The translations under genes and the position numbers were made by a program. 33,520 nt of DNA from Afipia sp. (GTDB taxonomy: Bacteria > Pseudomonadota > Alphaproteobacteria > Rhizobiales > Xanthobacteraceae). Location of the stretch: the NCBI GenBank assembly GCA_017308595.1, contig JAFKER010000024.1, positions 1-33,520 of the forward strand. The letters run 5' to 3'. Numbering within the stretch: position 1 is the stretch's first letter; each line of letters begins with the position of its first letter. The notes beneath the pieces are model-generated. The model was given only the letters and a program-made list of their open reading frames with translations, did not search any database and was not told the origin of the DNA. Below, one piece after another: positions 9,233-16,969 of this stretch.

Positions 9233-9297
9233 GACGATGCCGGGCCCCGAAAGAAAAATGGGGAGGGCGTCGTGTTCGCGTTTGTGAACACCCGCCC
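9233..9297 (+). promoter_or_regulatory. Two overlapping hairpins in the leader of rpsM
   Basis: In the 162-base adk/rpsM gap, hairpin A pairs GACG (9233-9236) with CGTC (9268-9271) and CCCC (9245-9248) with GGGG (9260-9263). Hairpin B pairs GGGCG (9265-9269) with CGCCC (9293-9297) and GTGTTCGC (9272-9279) with GTGAACAC (9284-9291). The two share 9265-9271 and cannot coexist. They lie upstream of the rpsM ribosome binding site AGGAG (9346-9350). A regulatory role for the alpha operon is inferred. Confidence 0.35.
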
Positions 9298-9358
9298 GAC
9301 GCAAAAGACCTAAACAAGACAAGCCGGTCCGTGATGGACGGCGACAGGAGCGAAGACC

Positions 9359-9727
9359 GTGGCCCGTATTGCAGGCGTCAACATTCCGACCAACAAGCGC
9401 GTCCTGATCGCGCTTCAGTACATTCATGGCATCGGCCAGAAGAATGCCGCGACCATCGTCGAGCAGCTCAAGATTCCGGCCGAGCGCCGCGTCTCGCAGC
9501 TCACCGACGCGGAAGTCCTTCAGATTCGCGAAATGATCGACCGCGACTTCCTCGTGGAAGGCGACCTTCGCCGTGAAGTCGGCATGAACATCAAGCGCCT
9601 GATGGACCTCGGCTGCTATCGCGGCCTGCGTCATCGCCGCGGTCTGCCGGTGCGCGGTCAGCGCACCCACACCAATGCGCGCACGCGCAAGGGTCCGGCC
9701 AAAGCCATCGCCGGCAAGAAGAAGTAA
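9359..9727 (+). CDS. rpsM: 30S ribosomal protein S13
   Basis: S13 lies at the 30S head and contacts the 50S subunit and P-site tRNA. The start is GTG at 9359, fixed by AGGAG at 9346-9350 and by the invariant N terminus [10 protein letters not shown]. The 122 residues include [12 protein letters not shown], the S13 helix-hairpin-helix, and the C-terminal [20 protein letters not shown]. It begins the alpha operon after a long 162-base gap, so a separate promoter or attenuator is plausible there. rpsD is not in this operon. Confidence 0.97.
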   Translation: MARIAGVNIPTNKRVLIALQYIHGIGQKNAATIVEQLKIPAERRVSQLTDAEVLQIREMIDRDFLVEGDLRREVGMNIKRLMDLGCYRGLRHRRGLPVRGQRTHTNARTRKGPAKAIAGKKK

Positions 9728-9836
9728 CTTTCGTTTTTCACCGACCGATCCGGCTGTCGCGAGGTGGCCGGATGATCACCTGAAATTCCCCAGCGTCTGG
9801 AATCACGGACGCGTTTGAAGGAAGAGAAGAGACCCA

Positions 9837-10226
9837 ATGGCTAAAGATGCTACCCGCGTACGTCGCCGTGAACGCAAGAACATCGCATCCGGTATCGCGC
9901 ACGTAAATTCGTCGTTCAACAACACCACCATCACCATCACTGACGCACAGGGCAACACCATTGCCTGGTCGTCGGCCGGAACGATGGGCTTCAAGGGATC
10001 GCGCAAGTCGACTCCGTATGCGGCGCAGGTTGCTGCCGAGGACGTGTCGAAGAAGGCGCAGGAACACGGCATGCGCACGCTCGAAGTCGAAGTCGCAGGT
10101 CCGGGTTCGGGCCGTGAATCGGCGCTGCGCGCGCTGCAGGCCGCGGGCTTCACCGTCACCTCGATCCGCGACGTGACGACGATCCCGCACAATGGTTGCC
10201 GCCCGCGCAAGCGTCGGCGCGTCTGA
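9837..10226 (+). CDS. rpsK: 30S ribosomal protein S11
   Basis: S11 forms part of the 30S platform near the mRNA exit. The 129 residues carry [37 protein letters not shown] and the C-terminal [18 protein letters not shown], diagnostic for S11. A purine-rich GGAAGAGAAGAG lies before the ATG. The 109-base gap from rpsM holds a modest stem (CCGGC at 9750-9754 with GCCGG at 9767-9771). A terminator-like hairpin follows the stop at 10240-10268. Confidence 0.97.
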   Translation: MAKDATRVRRRERKNIASGIAHVNSSFNNTTITITDAQGNTIAWSSAGTMGFKGSRKSTPYAAQVAAEDVSKKAQEHGMRTLEVEVAGPGSGRESALRALQAAGFTVTSIRDVTTIPHNGCRPRKRRRV

Positions 10227-10239
10227 TTGTTTGGACTGC

Positions 10240-10268
10240 CGCGGGCGATCTTCGCCCGCGTTGTTTTT
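10240..10268 (+). terminator. Intrinsic terminator-like hairpin between rpsK and rpoA
   Basis: CGCGGGCGA (10240-10248) and TCGCCCGCG (10252-10260) are perfectly complementary around a 3-base loop and are followed by TTGTTTTT (10261-10268). This is the classic form of a Rho-independent terminator, 13 bases after the rpsK stop and 80 bases before rpoA. It may partly terminate or attenuate transcription inside the alpha operon. Confidence 0.75.
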
Positions 10269-10348
10269 GAGATGCGATGACGCGGCCATTGTTTGTTTAA
10301 TAATGGTGCCCGCGCCGCAAAACCTCCAACGCCAGAAATTTTGATGGC

Positions 10349-11380
10349 ATGGGTGAACAAGTGACGATCCAGAAAAATTGGCAAGAACTCATTCGTCCGA
10401 ACAAGCTCAATGTGACGCCCGGTTCGGACCCGACCCGTTTCGCTACCGTCATCGCTGAACCTCTTGAGCGCGGCTTCGGCCAGACGCTCGGCAACGCGCT
10501 GCGCCGCGTTCTGCTGTCGTCGCTGCAGGGCGCCGCCGTGCAGTCGGTCCACATTGACGGCGTGCTGCACGAGTTCTCCTCGATCGCCGGTGTGCGCGAG
10601 GACGTGACCGACATCGTGCTGAACGTGAAGGACATCTCGATCAAGATGCAGGGCGAAGGCCCCAAGCGCATGGTCGTGAAGAAGTCCGGCCCCGGCGTTG
10701 TCACCGCCGGCGACATTCAGACCGTCGGCGATGTCGTCGTGCTGAATCCCGAACTGCAGATCTGCACCCTCGACGAAGGCGCGGAAATCCGCATGGAGTT
10801 CACCGTGAACTCCGGCAAGGGCTACGTCGCCGCCGAGCGTAACCGTCCGGAAGACGCGCCGATCGGCCTGATCCCGGTGGACAGCCTGTTCTCGCCGGTG
10901 CGCAAGGTGTCCTACAAGGTTGAGAACACCCGCGAAGGCCAGATCCTCGACTACGACAAGCTGACGCTGACGATTGAAACCAACGGCGCGATCTCGCCGG
11001 ACGACGCACTCGCTTATTCTGCGCGCATCCTGCAGGACCAGCTCAATGTGTTCGTGAACTTCGAGGAGCCCCGCAAGGAGGTTGCCGCCGAGATCATTCC
11101 GGATCTCGCGTTCAACCCGGCATTCCTCAAGAAGGTGGACGAACTCGAACTGTCGGTGCGTTCGGCAAACTGCCTGAAGAACGACAACATCGTCTACATC
11201 GGCGATCTCGTGCAGAAGTCGGAAGCGGAAATGCTCCGTACCCCGAACTTCGGCCGCAAGTCGCTGAACGAAATCAAGGAAGTGCTGGCCCAGATGGGTC
11301 TGCACCTCGGCATGGAAGTGCCCGGTTGGCCGCCCGAGAACATCGACGAGCTGGCCAAGCGCTTCGAAGACCACTACTGA
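10349..11380 (+). CDS. rpoA: DNA-directed RNA polymerase subunit alpha
   Basis: The alpha subunit dimer nucleates RNA polymerase assembly, and its C-terminal domain contacts promoter UP elements and activators. The 343 residues include the N-terminal domain (about 1-235) with [23 protein letters not shown] and [12 protein letters not shown]. The C-terminal domain contains [14 protein letters not shown] and [17 protein letters not shown] (about 255-325). The ATG at 10349 ([14 protein letters not shown]) matches homologues, but no clear Shine-Dalgarno precedes it. It sits 122 bases after rpsK, behind a terminator-like hairpin. Confidence 0.97.
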   Translation: MGEQVTIQKNWQELIRPNKLNVTPGSDPTRFATVIAEPLERGFGQTLGNALRRVLLSSLQGAAVQSVHIDGVLHEFSSIAGVREDVTDIVLNVKDISIKMQGEGPKRMVVKKSGPGVVTAGDIQTVGDVVVLNPELQICTLDEGAEIRMEFTVNSGKGYVAAERNRPEDAPIGLIPVDSLFSPVRKVSYKVENTREGQILDYDKLTLTIETNGAISPDDALAYSARILQDQLNVFVNFEEPRKEVAAEIIPDLAFNPAFLKKVDELELSVRSANCLKNDNIVYIGDLVQKSEAEMLRTPNFGRKSLNEIKEVLAQMGLHLGMEVPGWPPENIDELAKRFEDHY

Positions 11381-11383
11381 GCC

Positions 11384-11476
11384 CGTCATTCCGGGGCGCG
11401 CGCAGCGCGAACCTGGAATCCGGAAATTGTCTGCTCGAGATTCCGGATCGTCGCGGGCGCGACATCCGGAATGACG
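11384..11476. repeat. Palindromic repeat between rpoA and rplQ
   Basis: The arms CGTCATTCCGG (11384-11394) and CCGGAATGACG (11466-11476) are exact reverse complements. GATTCCGGAT-type internal pairing is also present (GGAATCCGG near 11415 against GATTCCGGATC near 11439). It resembles the GTCATTCCGGG-armed family common in Bradyrhizobium-type genomes and is related to the element after rplQ. It begins 4 bases after the rpoA stop and fills half of the 179-base gap. Confidence 0.75.
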
Positions 11477-11559
11477 AGATCACCGGGCGAACGCAGGCAG
11501 CCCACCTGAGCAACATGTCCGACGAACCGTCGCGGCAACTGAAATAGAGGACTATCATC

Positions 11560-11979
11560 ATGCGTCACGGCAAGGTTCATCGGAAGCTCAATCGCACCGC
11601 AGAGCATCGCAAGGCGATGTTCGCAAATATGTGCGCCGCGCTGATCAAGCACGAGCAGATCGTCACCACGCTGCCGAAGGCGAAGGAGCTTCGCCCGATC
11701 GTCGAGAAGCTGGTTACCCTCGGCAAGAAGGGCGGCCTCGCGCTGCGCCGTCAGGCGATCGGCGAGATGCGCGACCACGATCAGGTCAAGAAGCTGTTTG
11801 ACGTCCTGGCGCCTCGCTACAAGGACCGTCAGGGTGGTTATACCCGCATCATCAAGGCCGGCTTCCGCTATGGCGACAACGCGCCGATGGCCGTGATCGA
11901 GTTCGTCGACCGCGATGTCGATGCCAAGGGCCAGGATTCGGGCCCGGTGCAGGAAACCGCTTCGTCGGAAGCAGCATAA
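11560..11979 (+). CDS. rplQ: 50S ribosomal protein L17
   Basis: L17 lies near the exit tunnel of the large subunit. The 139 residues begin [20 protein letters not shown], with MRHG and RKLNR diagnostic, and continue with [27 protein letters not shown]-terminal tail of about 20 residues after EFVDRD is acidic and Ser/Ala-rich. GAGG at about 11548 precedes the ATG. It is the last gene of the alpha operon and is followed by a palindromic repeat and a strong terminator. Confidence 0.97.
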   Translation: MRHGKVHRKLNRTAEHRKAMFANMCAALIKHEQIVTTLPKAKELRPIVEKLVTLGKKGGLALRRQAIGEMRDHDQVKKLFDVLAPRYKDRQGGYTRIIKAGFRYGDNAPMAVIEFVDRDVDAKGQDSGPVQETASSEAA

Positions 11980-11991
11980 ATTCACTGTCAG

Positions 11992-12081
11992 GTCATTCCG
12001 GACGCCGCATGGCGGCGATCCGGAAAGCCTAGCGGCAGTTTCTGGATCCGGGTTCGCGCGAAGAGCGCAGCCCGGAATGAC
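11992..12081. repeat. Palindromic repeat after rplQ
   Basis: GTCATTCCGG (11992-12001) is the exact reverse complement of CCGGAATGAC (12072-12081), with GATCCGG near 12018 and GGATCCGGG near 12043 as inner pairs. The right arm, read on the other strand, gives GTCATTCCGGGCTGCG and GCGCGAACCCGG, which resembles the left arm of the repeat at 11384. The two are probably members of one family, 0.6 kb apart. Confidence 0.7.
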
Positions 12082-12086
12082 AGTTC

Positions 12087-12113
12087 AAGCGGCGCCCTGG
12101 GCGCCGCTTTTTT
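12087..12113 (+). terminator. Intrinsic terminator of the ribosomal protein cluster
   Basis: AAGCGGCGCC (12087-12096) pairs perfectly with GGCGCCGCTT (12100-12109) around a CTG loop and runs into a T tract (12108-12113). It lies 107 bases past rplQ, directly after the palindromic repeat, and is the strongest terminator-like structure in the window. Confidence 0.9.
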
Positions 12114-12222
12114 GTTGCCGGATGTTTCCTGCAGAGACACGATGCCATGAACCCGCGGACACGGACGGATACTGTCCGGTGAGCGCTGCTGCACCTACCT
12201 CAAACGGACAGGAGCAACACAC

Positions 12223-13017
12223 ATGAAAATCGATCTTTCAGGAACGACCGCTGTCATCACCGGCTCAACCGGCGGCATCGGACTGGCCATCGCCCGTGGC
12301 CTCGCCGGCAGCGGGGCGAGCGTCGTGGTCAACGGCAGGAGCCAGGTCAAGGCGGACGCAGCAGCCGAGGCCATTATCAAAGCGGTGCCGGGAGCCAAGG
12401 TACGCGGCGTCGCCGCCGACGTGTCCACGGCCGAGGGCTGCGCGAAGCTGGTTGCGGCCGTGCCGGATACGGACATTCTCATCAACAATGCGGGCATCTT
12501 CGAGCCGAAGGATTTTTTCGAAATTCCGGATGCGGACTGGACCCGTTTCTTCGAGGTCAATGTCATGTCGGGCGTGCGTCTGTCGCGCGCCTACATGCCG
12601 GGAATGCTCAAGCGCAACTGGGGCCGCATCGTTTTCATCTCGTCGGAATCCGGGATCAACATTCCGAGCGAGATGATTCACTACGGCATGTCCAAAACCG
12701 CGCAGCTCTCTGTTGCGCGCGGCTTGGCCGAACTGACCAAGGGCACCAACGTGACCGTTAATTCGGTACTGCCGGGCCCAACCATGTCGGAGGGGGTCGA
12801 GACCTTTGTGAAGGATCTGGCGAAGCAGAACGGCCAATCGGTGGACGAGGCGGCCTCCCAGTTCGTCAAGCAGCACCGGGGCACATCGCTGATCCAGCGA
12901 TTCGCGACGGTGGACGAGATCGCCAACATGGTGGTCTATGCCTCTTCGCGGGAGGCATCCGCCACCAATGGCGCGGCGCTGCGCGCCGAAGGCGGAATCA
13001 TTCAGACGATCGCCTGA
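12223..13017 (+). CDS. SDR family NAD(P)-dependent oxidoreductase
   Basis: A classical short-chain dehydrogenase of 264 residues. The Rossmann cofactor motif TGSTGGIG is at 13-20 and NNAG at 88-91. The catalytic set is Ser141, Tyr154 and Lys158 (in ISSESG and HYGMSK). AGGAG before the ATG supports the start. The substrate cannot be told from sequence; the family reduces or oxidises many alcohols and ketones. NGRS after the second strand suggests NADP(H), an inference. It is the first gene after the ribosomal terminator and appears to be a single-gene unit ending at a hairpin (13051-13079). Confidence 0.9.
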   Translation: MKIDLSGTTAVITGSTGGIGLAIARGLAGSGASVVVNGRSQVKADAAAEAIIKAVPGAKVRGVAADVSTAEGCAKLVAAVPDTDILINNAGIFEPKDFFEIPDADWTRFFEVNVMSGVRLSRAYMPGMLKRNWGRIVFISSESGINIPSEMIHYGMSKTAQLSVARGLAELTKGTNVTVNSVLPGPTMSEGVETFVKDLAKQNGQSVDEAASQFVKQHRGTSLIQRFATVDEIANMVVYASSREASATNGAALRAEGGIIQTIA

Positions 13018-13050
13018 CGCGAAAATAGAAGCGGCATCCCATTTTGACCG

Positions 13051-13079
13051 CGTCTCGGGAAGAATTTTCTTCCGAGACG
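13051..13079 (+). terminator. Long perfect-arm hairpin after the SDR gene
   Basis: CGTCTCGGGAAGAA (13051-13064) and TTCTTCCGAGACG (13067-13079) pair along 13 positions with one bulged G and a minimal TT loop, 34 bases after the SDR stop. No T run follows, so it is an atypical terminator or an RNA-stabilising 3' structure. The rest of the gap to 13259 holds a 21-base partial dyad (13120-13140) and two copies of GTGTCGCAT (near 13082 and 13137), possibly regulatory. Confidence 0.45.
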
Positions 13080-13259
13080 TCGTGTCGCATGTCCGAACGG
13101 CGGGAACGTGCCGGTTGTCACACGTCTGTAACGCAGGTGTCGCATTTGTACGGTCATGCTCATGGCTGCAATGCAGCATGCCCGTTCGTCTTGTTCGCGA
13201 TCACTTGCTCGTTAAATCGAACGTGCCTGGTGCAGCTTTCAATGATCGGCTGACCTATC

Positions 13260-14432
13260 GTGTGGACTGCACTTTTGAACGACAGACCTCTTGATCTCTC
13301 GCCCCCGCGTTTCGAGCCCCGCGGGTGGATACAATGGCCTGACAACGAGGATTACAGCCTGCAGTTCATGCGCGTGCTCGGATCGGCGCAGGAGGGCGGG
13401 AGTACGGTTTCCGAATGTTTCCTCGCCGCAAGCCGTATTCTGCCCGGCGACGACGAAAGCTGGTATCGCGCATGGACGACCGTGGCCGACGCCAACAAGG
13501 CGCGGGGCGATGTTGCGTTCGAGGCAGGGCATATCCATTCGGCGCTTAGCAACTGGTTGCGCGCGTCGAATTATTACCGGACCTCGGAAGTCTTTCTGAA
13601 GCTGGATGATAGCCGCCGTGCCGATGCGCTCGAGCGGATGCGGACCTGTTCCTATCTGGTCGTTTCGCATCAACCGTCCGGCGGAGAGCTGGTTCGCATT
13701 CCCTGTTTCGACAACGGGTTTGTGGAAGCCTATTTTCTCCGCGCGCCGGGTGCGTCCGCGAAAACTCCCGTGGTGATCTGCGTCGGCGGAGCCGGGCACT
13801 TCAAGGATGAACACCTCCATACGCTGATGCGGCAGGCACATGCCCGCGGCCTGTCGCTGTTGCTTGTCGATCTGCCGGGGCAGGGAGCTGCACCGCGGAT
13901 CAGGGGGCTTGTGCGTTACGAGATCGAAACCGCAATCAGCTGCTGCGTCGATTACCTGATTGCGCGCGGAGACATTGACGAGGCGCGGATCGCGATTTTC
14001 GGCGACGGGTTGGGCGCGGCTTACGCGTCACGCGCCGCAAGTCTCGACGAGCGGTTTGCAGCGGCGGTTTGCGATGCCGGGATATGGGACATGCACCAGA
14101 ACGCGACTGCAACGCAGTGGATGTCGGGGCACGACCGGCGTGATGTCATTGCTGACGAAATTCAGAGGCTGCGCCGCCACGGTGGCCTGACCAGCATCAA
14201 GTGCCCGGTGCTGATGACATTTGGCGAGCACGACTGGCTCGACACCCGCCATGCGGCCGCTCTCTGTGACGCGTTAAAGGCCGGAGGTGCGGACGTGGCG
14301 CTGAAGGTTTTCGCGGCCGCCGAAACCGCTGCCGCGCATGGGCAATCGGACAATCCGACCCTCGGCAACGAATTCGTGTTTGATTGGATCGCAAGCCGGC
14401 TGGTGGTCGTACAAGCCTCGGAGAATGCGTAA
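13260..14432 (+). CDS. Alpha/beta hydrolase family protein lacking the nucleophile serine
   Basis: Related to the FrsA/2,6-dihydroxypseudooxynicotine hydrolase group: a helical N-terminal cap (SWYRAW and LSNWLRASNYYRTSEVFL, about 60-120), then an alpha/beta hydrolase core with VVICVGGAG and LLVDLPGQG. The nucleophile elbow, GxSxG in the family, reads GDGLG. The presumed acid (GEHDWLD) and a C-terminal His (AAAHGQSDN) remain. It is paralogous to the hydrolase at 28645, which keeps GISLG. It may be non-catalytic or act by a different mechanism. The start is uncertain: GTG at 13260 is the longest option without a clear ribosome binding site; TTG at 13275 is also possible. Confidence 0.8.
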   Translation: MWTALLNDRPLDLSPPRFEPRGWIQWPDNEDYSLQFMRVLGSAQEGGSTVSECFLAASRILPGDDESWYRAWTTVADANKARGDVAFEAGHIHSALSNWLRASNYYRTSEVFLKLDDSRRADALERMRTCSYLVVSHQPSGGELVRIPCFDNGFVEAYFLRAPGASAKTPVVICVGGAGHFKDEHLHTLMRQAHARGLSLLLVDLPGQGAAPRIRGLVRYEIETAISCCVDYLIARGDIDEARIAIFGDGLGAAYASRAASLDERFAAAVCDAGIWDMHQNATATQWMSGHDRRDVIADEIQRLRRHGGLTSIKCPVLMTFGEHDWLDTRHAAALCDALKAGGADVALKVFAAAETAAAHGQSDNPTLGNEFVFDWIASRLVVVQASENA

Positions 14433-14435
14433 GCG

Positions 14436-14990
14436 TCAGCTGTTTGCGGCAATGGTCTGCGCGGCTTTTGCCAGACGTTCTTTGATGGTCGCGAGCTTGT
14501 CGGTGAGATCGCGGAAGGTCTGCGTCGAGAAATCCGAGAAGACGAGATTGTCGGCGACCACCTGTTGCGAATAAAGATTCGCGATCTGCTTGTGCGCCTT
14601 GTCGGTCAGCGACATCAGCACGACGCGCGCATCTTCTTTCGACGCGACACGGCGCATGAAGCCGTGCTTCTCAAGGCTCTTGGTCTGTGTGGTTACGAAG
14701 GAGGGATCGACATGCAGCTTTGTCGAAACTTCCCGGACCGAAATTCCCTTGCCTTGATCGAGATCGTTGACCGCCATCAGGATCAGCCATTGCGGGCAGG
14801 TGATGTCCAACATGCGCGCCCAGTTGGAACGGATTTCTTCAAGATGTGTGTTGATTGAAATGACGTCCCAGATGAATTGGCGGACAAGGGCATCGTCCGG
14901 TCCCATAGGACGCGGGTCGAGCGCGTTGCTGCGTGGGCTTGCAGTATGACGTTGAGATGAAATTTTCTTGGCGGGAAGTCTGCCAGCCAT
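14436..14990 (-). CDS. MarR family transcriptional regulator
   Basis: A 184-residue winged-helix regulator. The core is ARMLDITCPQWLILMAVNDLD, then the recognition region VREVSTKLHVDPSFVTTQTKSLEKHGFMRRVASKEDARVV (only the wing motif KEDARVVLMSLT quoted further). Long N- and C-terminal helices suit dimerisation. The ATG at 14990 has AAGGCGG upstream on its strand, so the basic N-terminal extension of about 28 residues is kept. It is convergent with the hydrolase at 13260 (3-base gap) and divergent from the porin, so either could be its target. MarR proteins usually sense phenolic or hydrophobic ligands. Confidence 0.9.
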   Translation of the reverse strand: MAGRLPAKKISSQRHTASPRSNALDPRPMGPDDALVRQFIWDVISINTHLEEIRSNWARMLDITCPQWLILMAVNDLDQGKGISVREVSTKLHVDPSFVTTQTKSLEKHGFMRRVASKEDARVVLMSLTDKAHKQIANLYSQQVVADNLVFSDFSTQTFRDLTDKLATIKERLAKAAQTIAANS

Positions 14991-15168
14991 TTAATGCCGC
15001 CTTTTCGAGAGAATGCGCAAAAATATGTCAGCGGCCACGGCTTTGCAATCGGCGCTTTTGTCATCCCACTGACATGATGTTGCGGGGAAAGCACATGAAC
15101 GCGGCCAAATAAAAGCATGAGTAAATCAATTATTGTAATCAACTGACCGCTGCAGGCATTGTCGCCTT
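14991..15168. promoter_or_regulatory. Divergent promoter region between marR-type gene and porin
   Basis: This stretch must carry promoters for both the MarR gene (- strand) and the porin (+ strand). Visible elements are the inverted pair ATGTCAG (15025-15031) and CTGACAT (15069-15075), and an AT-rich segment with the palindrome CAATTATTG (15127-15135), suited to a MarR-type operator. No convincing -35/-10 pair could be assigned by eye. Confidence 0.35.
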
Positions 15169-15317
15169 GTCAGCCGGACGCATCGGCTGACTCGCTGGCT
15201 GTCCTTCCAGAAAGAAAGACAGGGCCGCCGGCGGCAAGCGGGGATCAGGGGCTGATTTGGGGTGGCGAAAGCCACGGGAAGCGGACCTTTCCTCAGTTGA
15301 TCAATTTTGGAGGTTTT
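15169..15317 (+). promoter_or_regulatory. Hairpin-rich 5' leader of the porin
   Basis: Several stem-loops follow each other: GTCAGCCG/CGGCTGAC (15169-15176 with 15184-15191), CTGTC/GACAG (15199-15203 with 15218-15222), the self-complementary GCCGCCGGCGGC (15224-15235), ATCAG/CTGAT (15244-15248 with 15252-15256), and GTGGC-GAAA-GCCAC (15262-15275), which has a GNRA tetraloop. The porin ribosome binding site GGAGG (15309-15313) lies in an unstructured T-rich stretch. A regulatory or mRNA-stabilising leader is inferred. Confidence 0.5.
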
Positions 15318-16787
15318 ATGAGCAAGATTAAGAGCCTTATCCTTGGCTCGGCAGCCGCGCTGGTTGCTGCCACGGGTGCACAGGCGGCTGATCTTCCCGT
15401 CAAGGCGAAAGCGGTCCAGTACGTGAAGATCTGCTCCCTGTATGGAGCTGGTTTCTACTACATCCCGGGCACCGACACCTGCATCAAGCTGGGCGGCTAC
15501 GTTCAGCTCGACGGGACCATCAACGGCACCGCGCATCATCAGCCGGCATGGAACAACAGCGGTAACACCGGCCTGCAGAATCGCGCGTCGGACAATTTCG
15601 TTACCCGCACCCGCACCAGCCTGAACATCGACACCCGCACCGCCACCGAATACGGCGTTGTCCGCACCTACTGGTCGAGCAACTTCCAGCACACCTCGGG
15701 TGACGGTCCGTCGTCCGGCGTTCTGACCATGGACTTCGGCTTCATCCAGTTCGCGGGCTTCACCCTCGGTAAGGCTGTCTCGGCTTTCCAGACTCCTTGG
15801 GGTGGTTCGCCGGTTGGCCTCAACACGTCCAACCTGATCGGCGGTTACGACAACTCCACCGGTATCAACCAGATCGCCTACACTTGGCAGTTCGGTAACG
15901 GCATCTCCGCCCAGGTCGGCATTGAAGACAACCGCGTCATCAACCGCGCTCCGATCTTCAACGGCGCCGTTGCTTCGACCGCAACCAACTTCTTCACGGG
16001 TGCGTACACCAACGCAGCGGGCGGCAACGTGTCCCCGGATTTCGTTGGTAACATCCGCGTCGATCAGGCTGCGTTCACCGCCCAGTTGTCGGCTGGTTTG
16101 CACAACATCCATGCAGGCTACTACGGCGCGACCGAACCCACCGGTCATCCGAGCGATGCATGGGGCTTCGCGATCGCTGGCGGCATTCAGCTGAAGAACC
16201 TGCCGACCGGCCCAGGCGACAAGCTGTCGCTGGAAGCCACGTATACGGATGGCGCTCCGAAGTATGTGATCGGTGGCACCACCGGCAATAACTTCGATGC
16301 GTTCAACAACAGCGGCACTTCGAGCCCGGCGTTCTACCAGACGTTCGCATCGCTCGCGCTGTTCGACGGCGTTTACACCACCAACGGCTCGATCGAGAAG
16401 ACCAAGGTCTGGGGCTTCCGCGGTGGTTACGAGCATAACTGGTCGCCAAACTGGCAGACCAGCCTGTTCGGCAGCTACACGCATGTCGACTACAACGCGA
16501 ACGCAACGGCCATCTTCTGCACCAACACTGCTGCATTCTACGCAGCAGGCAGCAGCTGCAACCCGGATTTCAACATCTGGCAGGTCGGTTCGCGCACGGC
16601 ATGGACCCCGGTCAAGAACCTGACCTTCTCGGGCGAAATCATGTACACGACGCTCGACCAGAGCAACACCGGTGGCACCACTGCGCAGGCAGCTGGCGCG
16701 GCTGGCCTCTTCAAGCCGGCAGGCGCATACGAGTTCAAGGATCAGGGCATCCTGTCCGGCAACTTCCGCGTCCGCCGCACCTGGTAA
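15318..16787 (+). CDS. Major outer membrane porin (Porin_2 / Omp2b-like)
   Basis: A 489-residue outer membrane beta-barrel for passive diffusion of small solutes. A signal peptide (1-23, ending GAQA before ADLPVKA) leads to the alphaproteobacterial porin signature VKICSLYGAGFYYIPGTDTCIKLGGYV, of which CSLYGAGFYYIPGTDTC contains two conserved cysteines. Strongly amphipathic Gly/Asn/Thr-rich strands follow, and the chain ends in RVRRTW, a terminal aromatic residue as expected for barrel assembly. The ATG at 15318 follows GGAGG. Mostly C-ending codons and a strong terminator suggest high expression. Confidence 0.93.
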   Translation: MSKIKSLILGSAAALVAATGAQAADLPVKAKAVQYVKICSLYGAGFYYIPGTDTCIKLGGYVQLDGTINGTAHHQPAWNNSGNTGLQNRASDNFVTRTRTSLNIDTRTATEYGVVRTYWSSNFQHTSGDGPSSGVLTMDFGFIQFAGFTLGKAVSAFQTPWGGSPVGLNTSNLIGGYDNSTGINQIAYTWQFGNGISAQVGIEDNRVINRAPIFNGAVASTATNFFTGAYTNAAGGNVSPDFVGNIRVDQAAFTAQLSAGLHNIHAGYYGATEPTGHPSDAWGFAIAGGIQLKNLPTGPGDKLSLEATYTDGAPKYVIGGTTGNNFDAFNNSGTSSPAFYQTFASLALFDGVYTTNGSIEKTKVWGFRGGYEHNWSPNWQTSLFGSYTHVDYNANATAIFCTNTAAFYAAGSSCNPDFNIWQVGSRTAWTPVKNLTFSGEIMYTTLDQSNTGGTTAQAAGAAGLFKPAGAYEFKDQGILSGNFRVRRTW

Positions 16788-16812
16788 TCGCAGCGCGATA
16801 ACTTGAACAATG

Positions 16813-16844
16813 AACCCCGGCAGGAAACTGCCGGGGTTTTCTTT
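16813..16844 (+). terminator. Intrinsic terminator of the porin gene
   Basis: CCCCGGCAG (16815-16823) and CTGCCGGGG (16828-16836) pair perfectly around a GAAA tetraloop and are followed by TTTTCTTT (16837-16844). It lies 27 bases after the porin stop. Confidence 0.92.
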
Positions 16845-16969
16845 AGAAGCTTTACAGAGTGAACGTCCGAACGGTTTCGCTGCACAGGAAACACGCATCG
16901 GAGCAAACCGAGGTGAGTGAAATCGGGTACCCACACGCAATCGTGAGAGGAGCCATGCGCGCTAATTGT

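Noticed and set aside
9803-11389. A 528-codon open frame on the - strand opposite rpsK and rpoA
   Set aside because: It is antisense to two universal genes and an intrinsic terminator; its composition is that of a shadow frame.
15224-15235. GCCGCCGGCGGC palindrome as a protein operator
   Set aside because: It lies in a GC-rich leader where such runs arise easily and is probably part of RNA folding; there is no second copy near a promoter.
15126-16940. A 604-codon open frame on the - strand opposite the porin
   Set aside because: It is antisense to a clear porin with signal peptide and ribosome binding site, covers both its leader and terminator, and shows no family motif.
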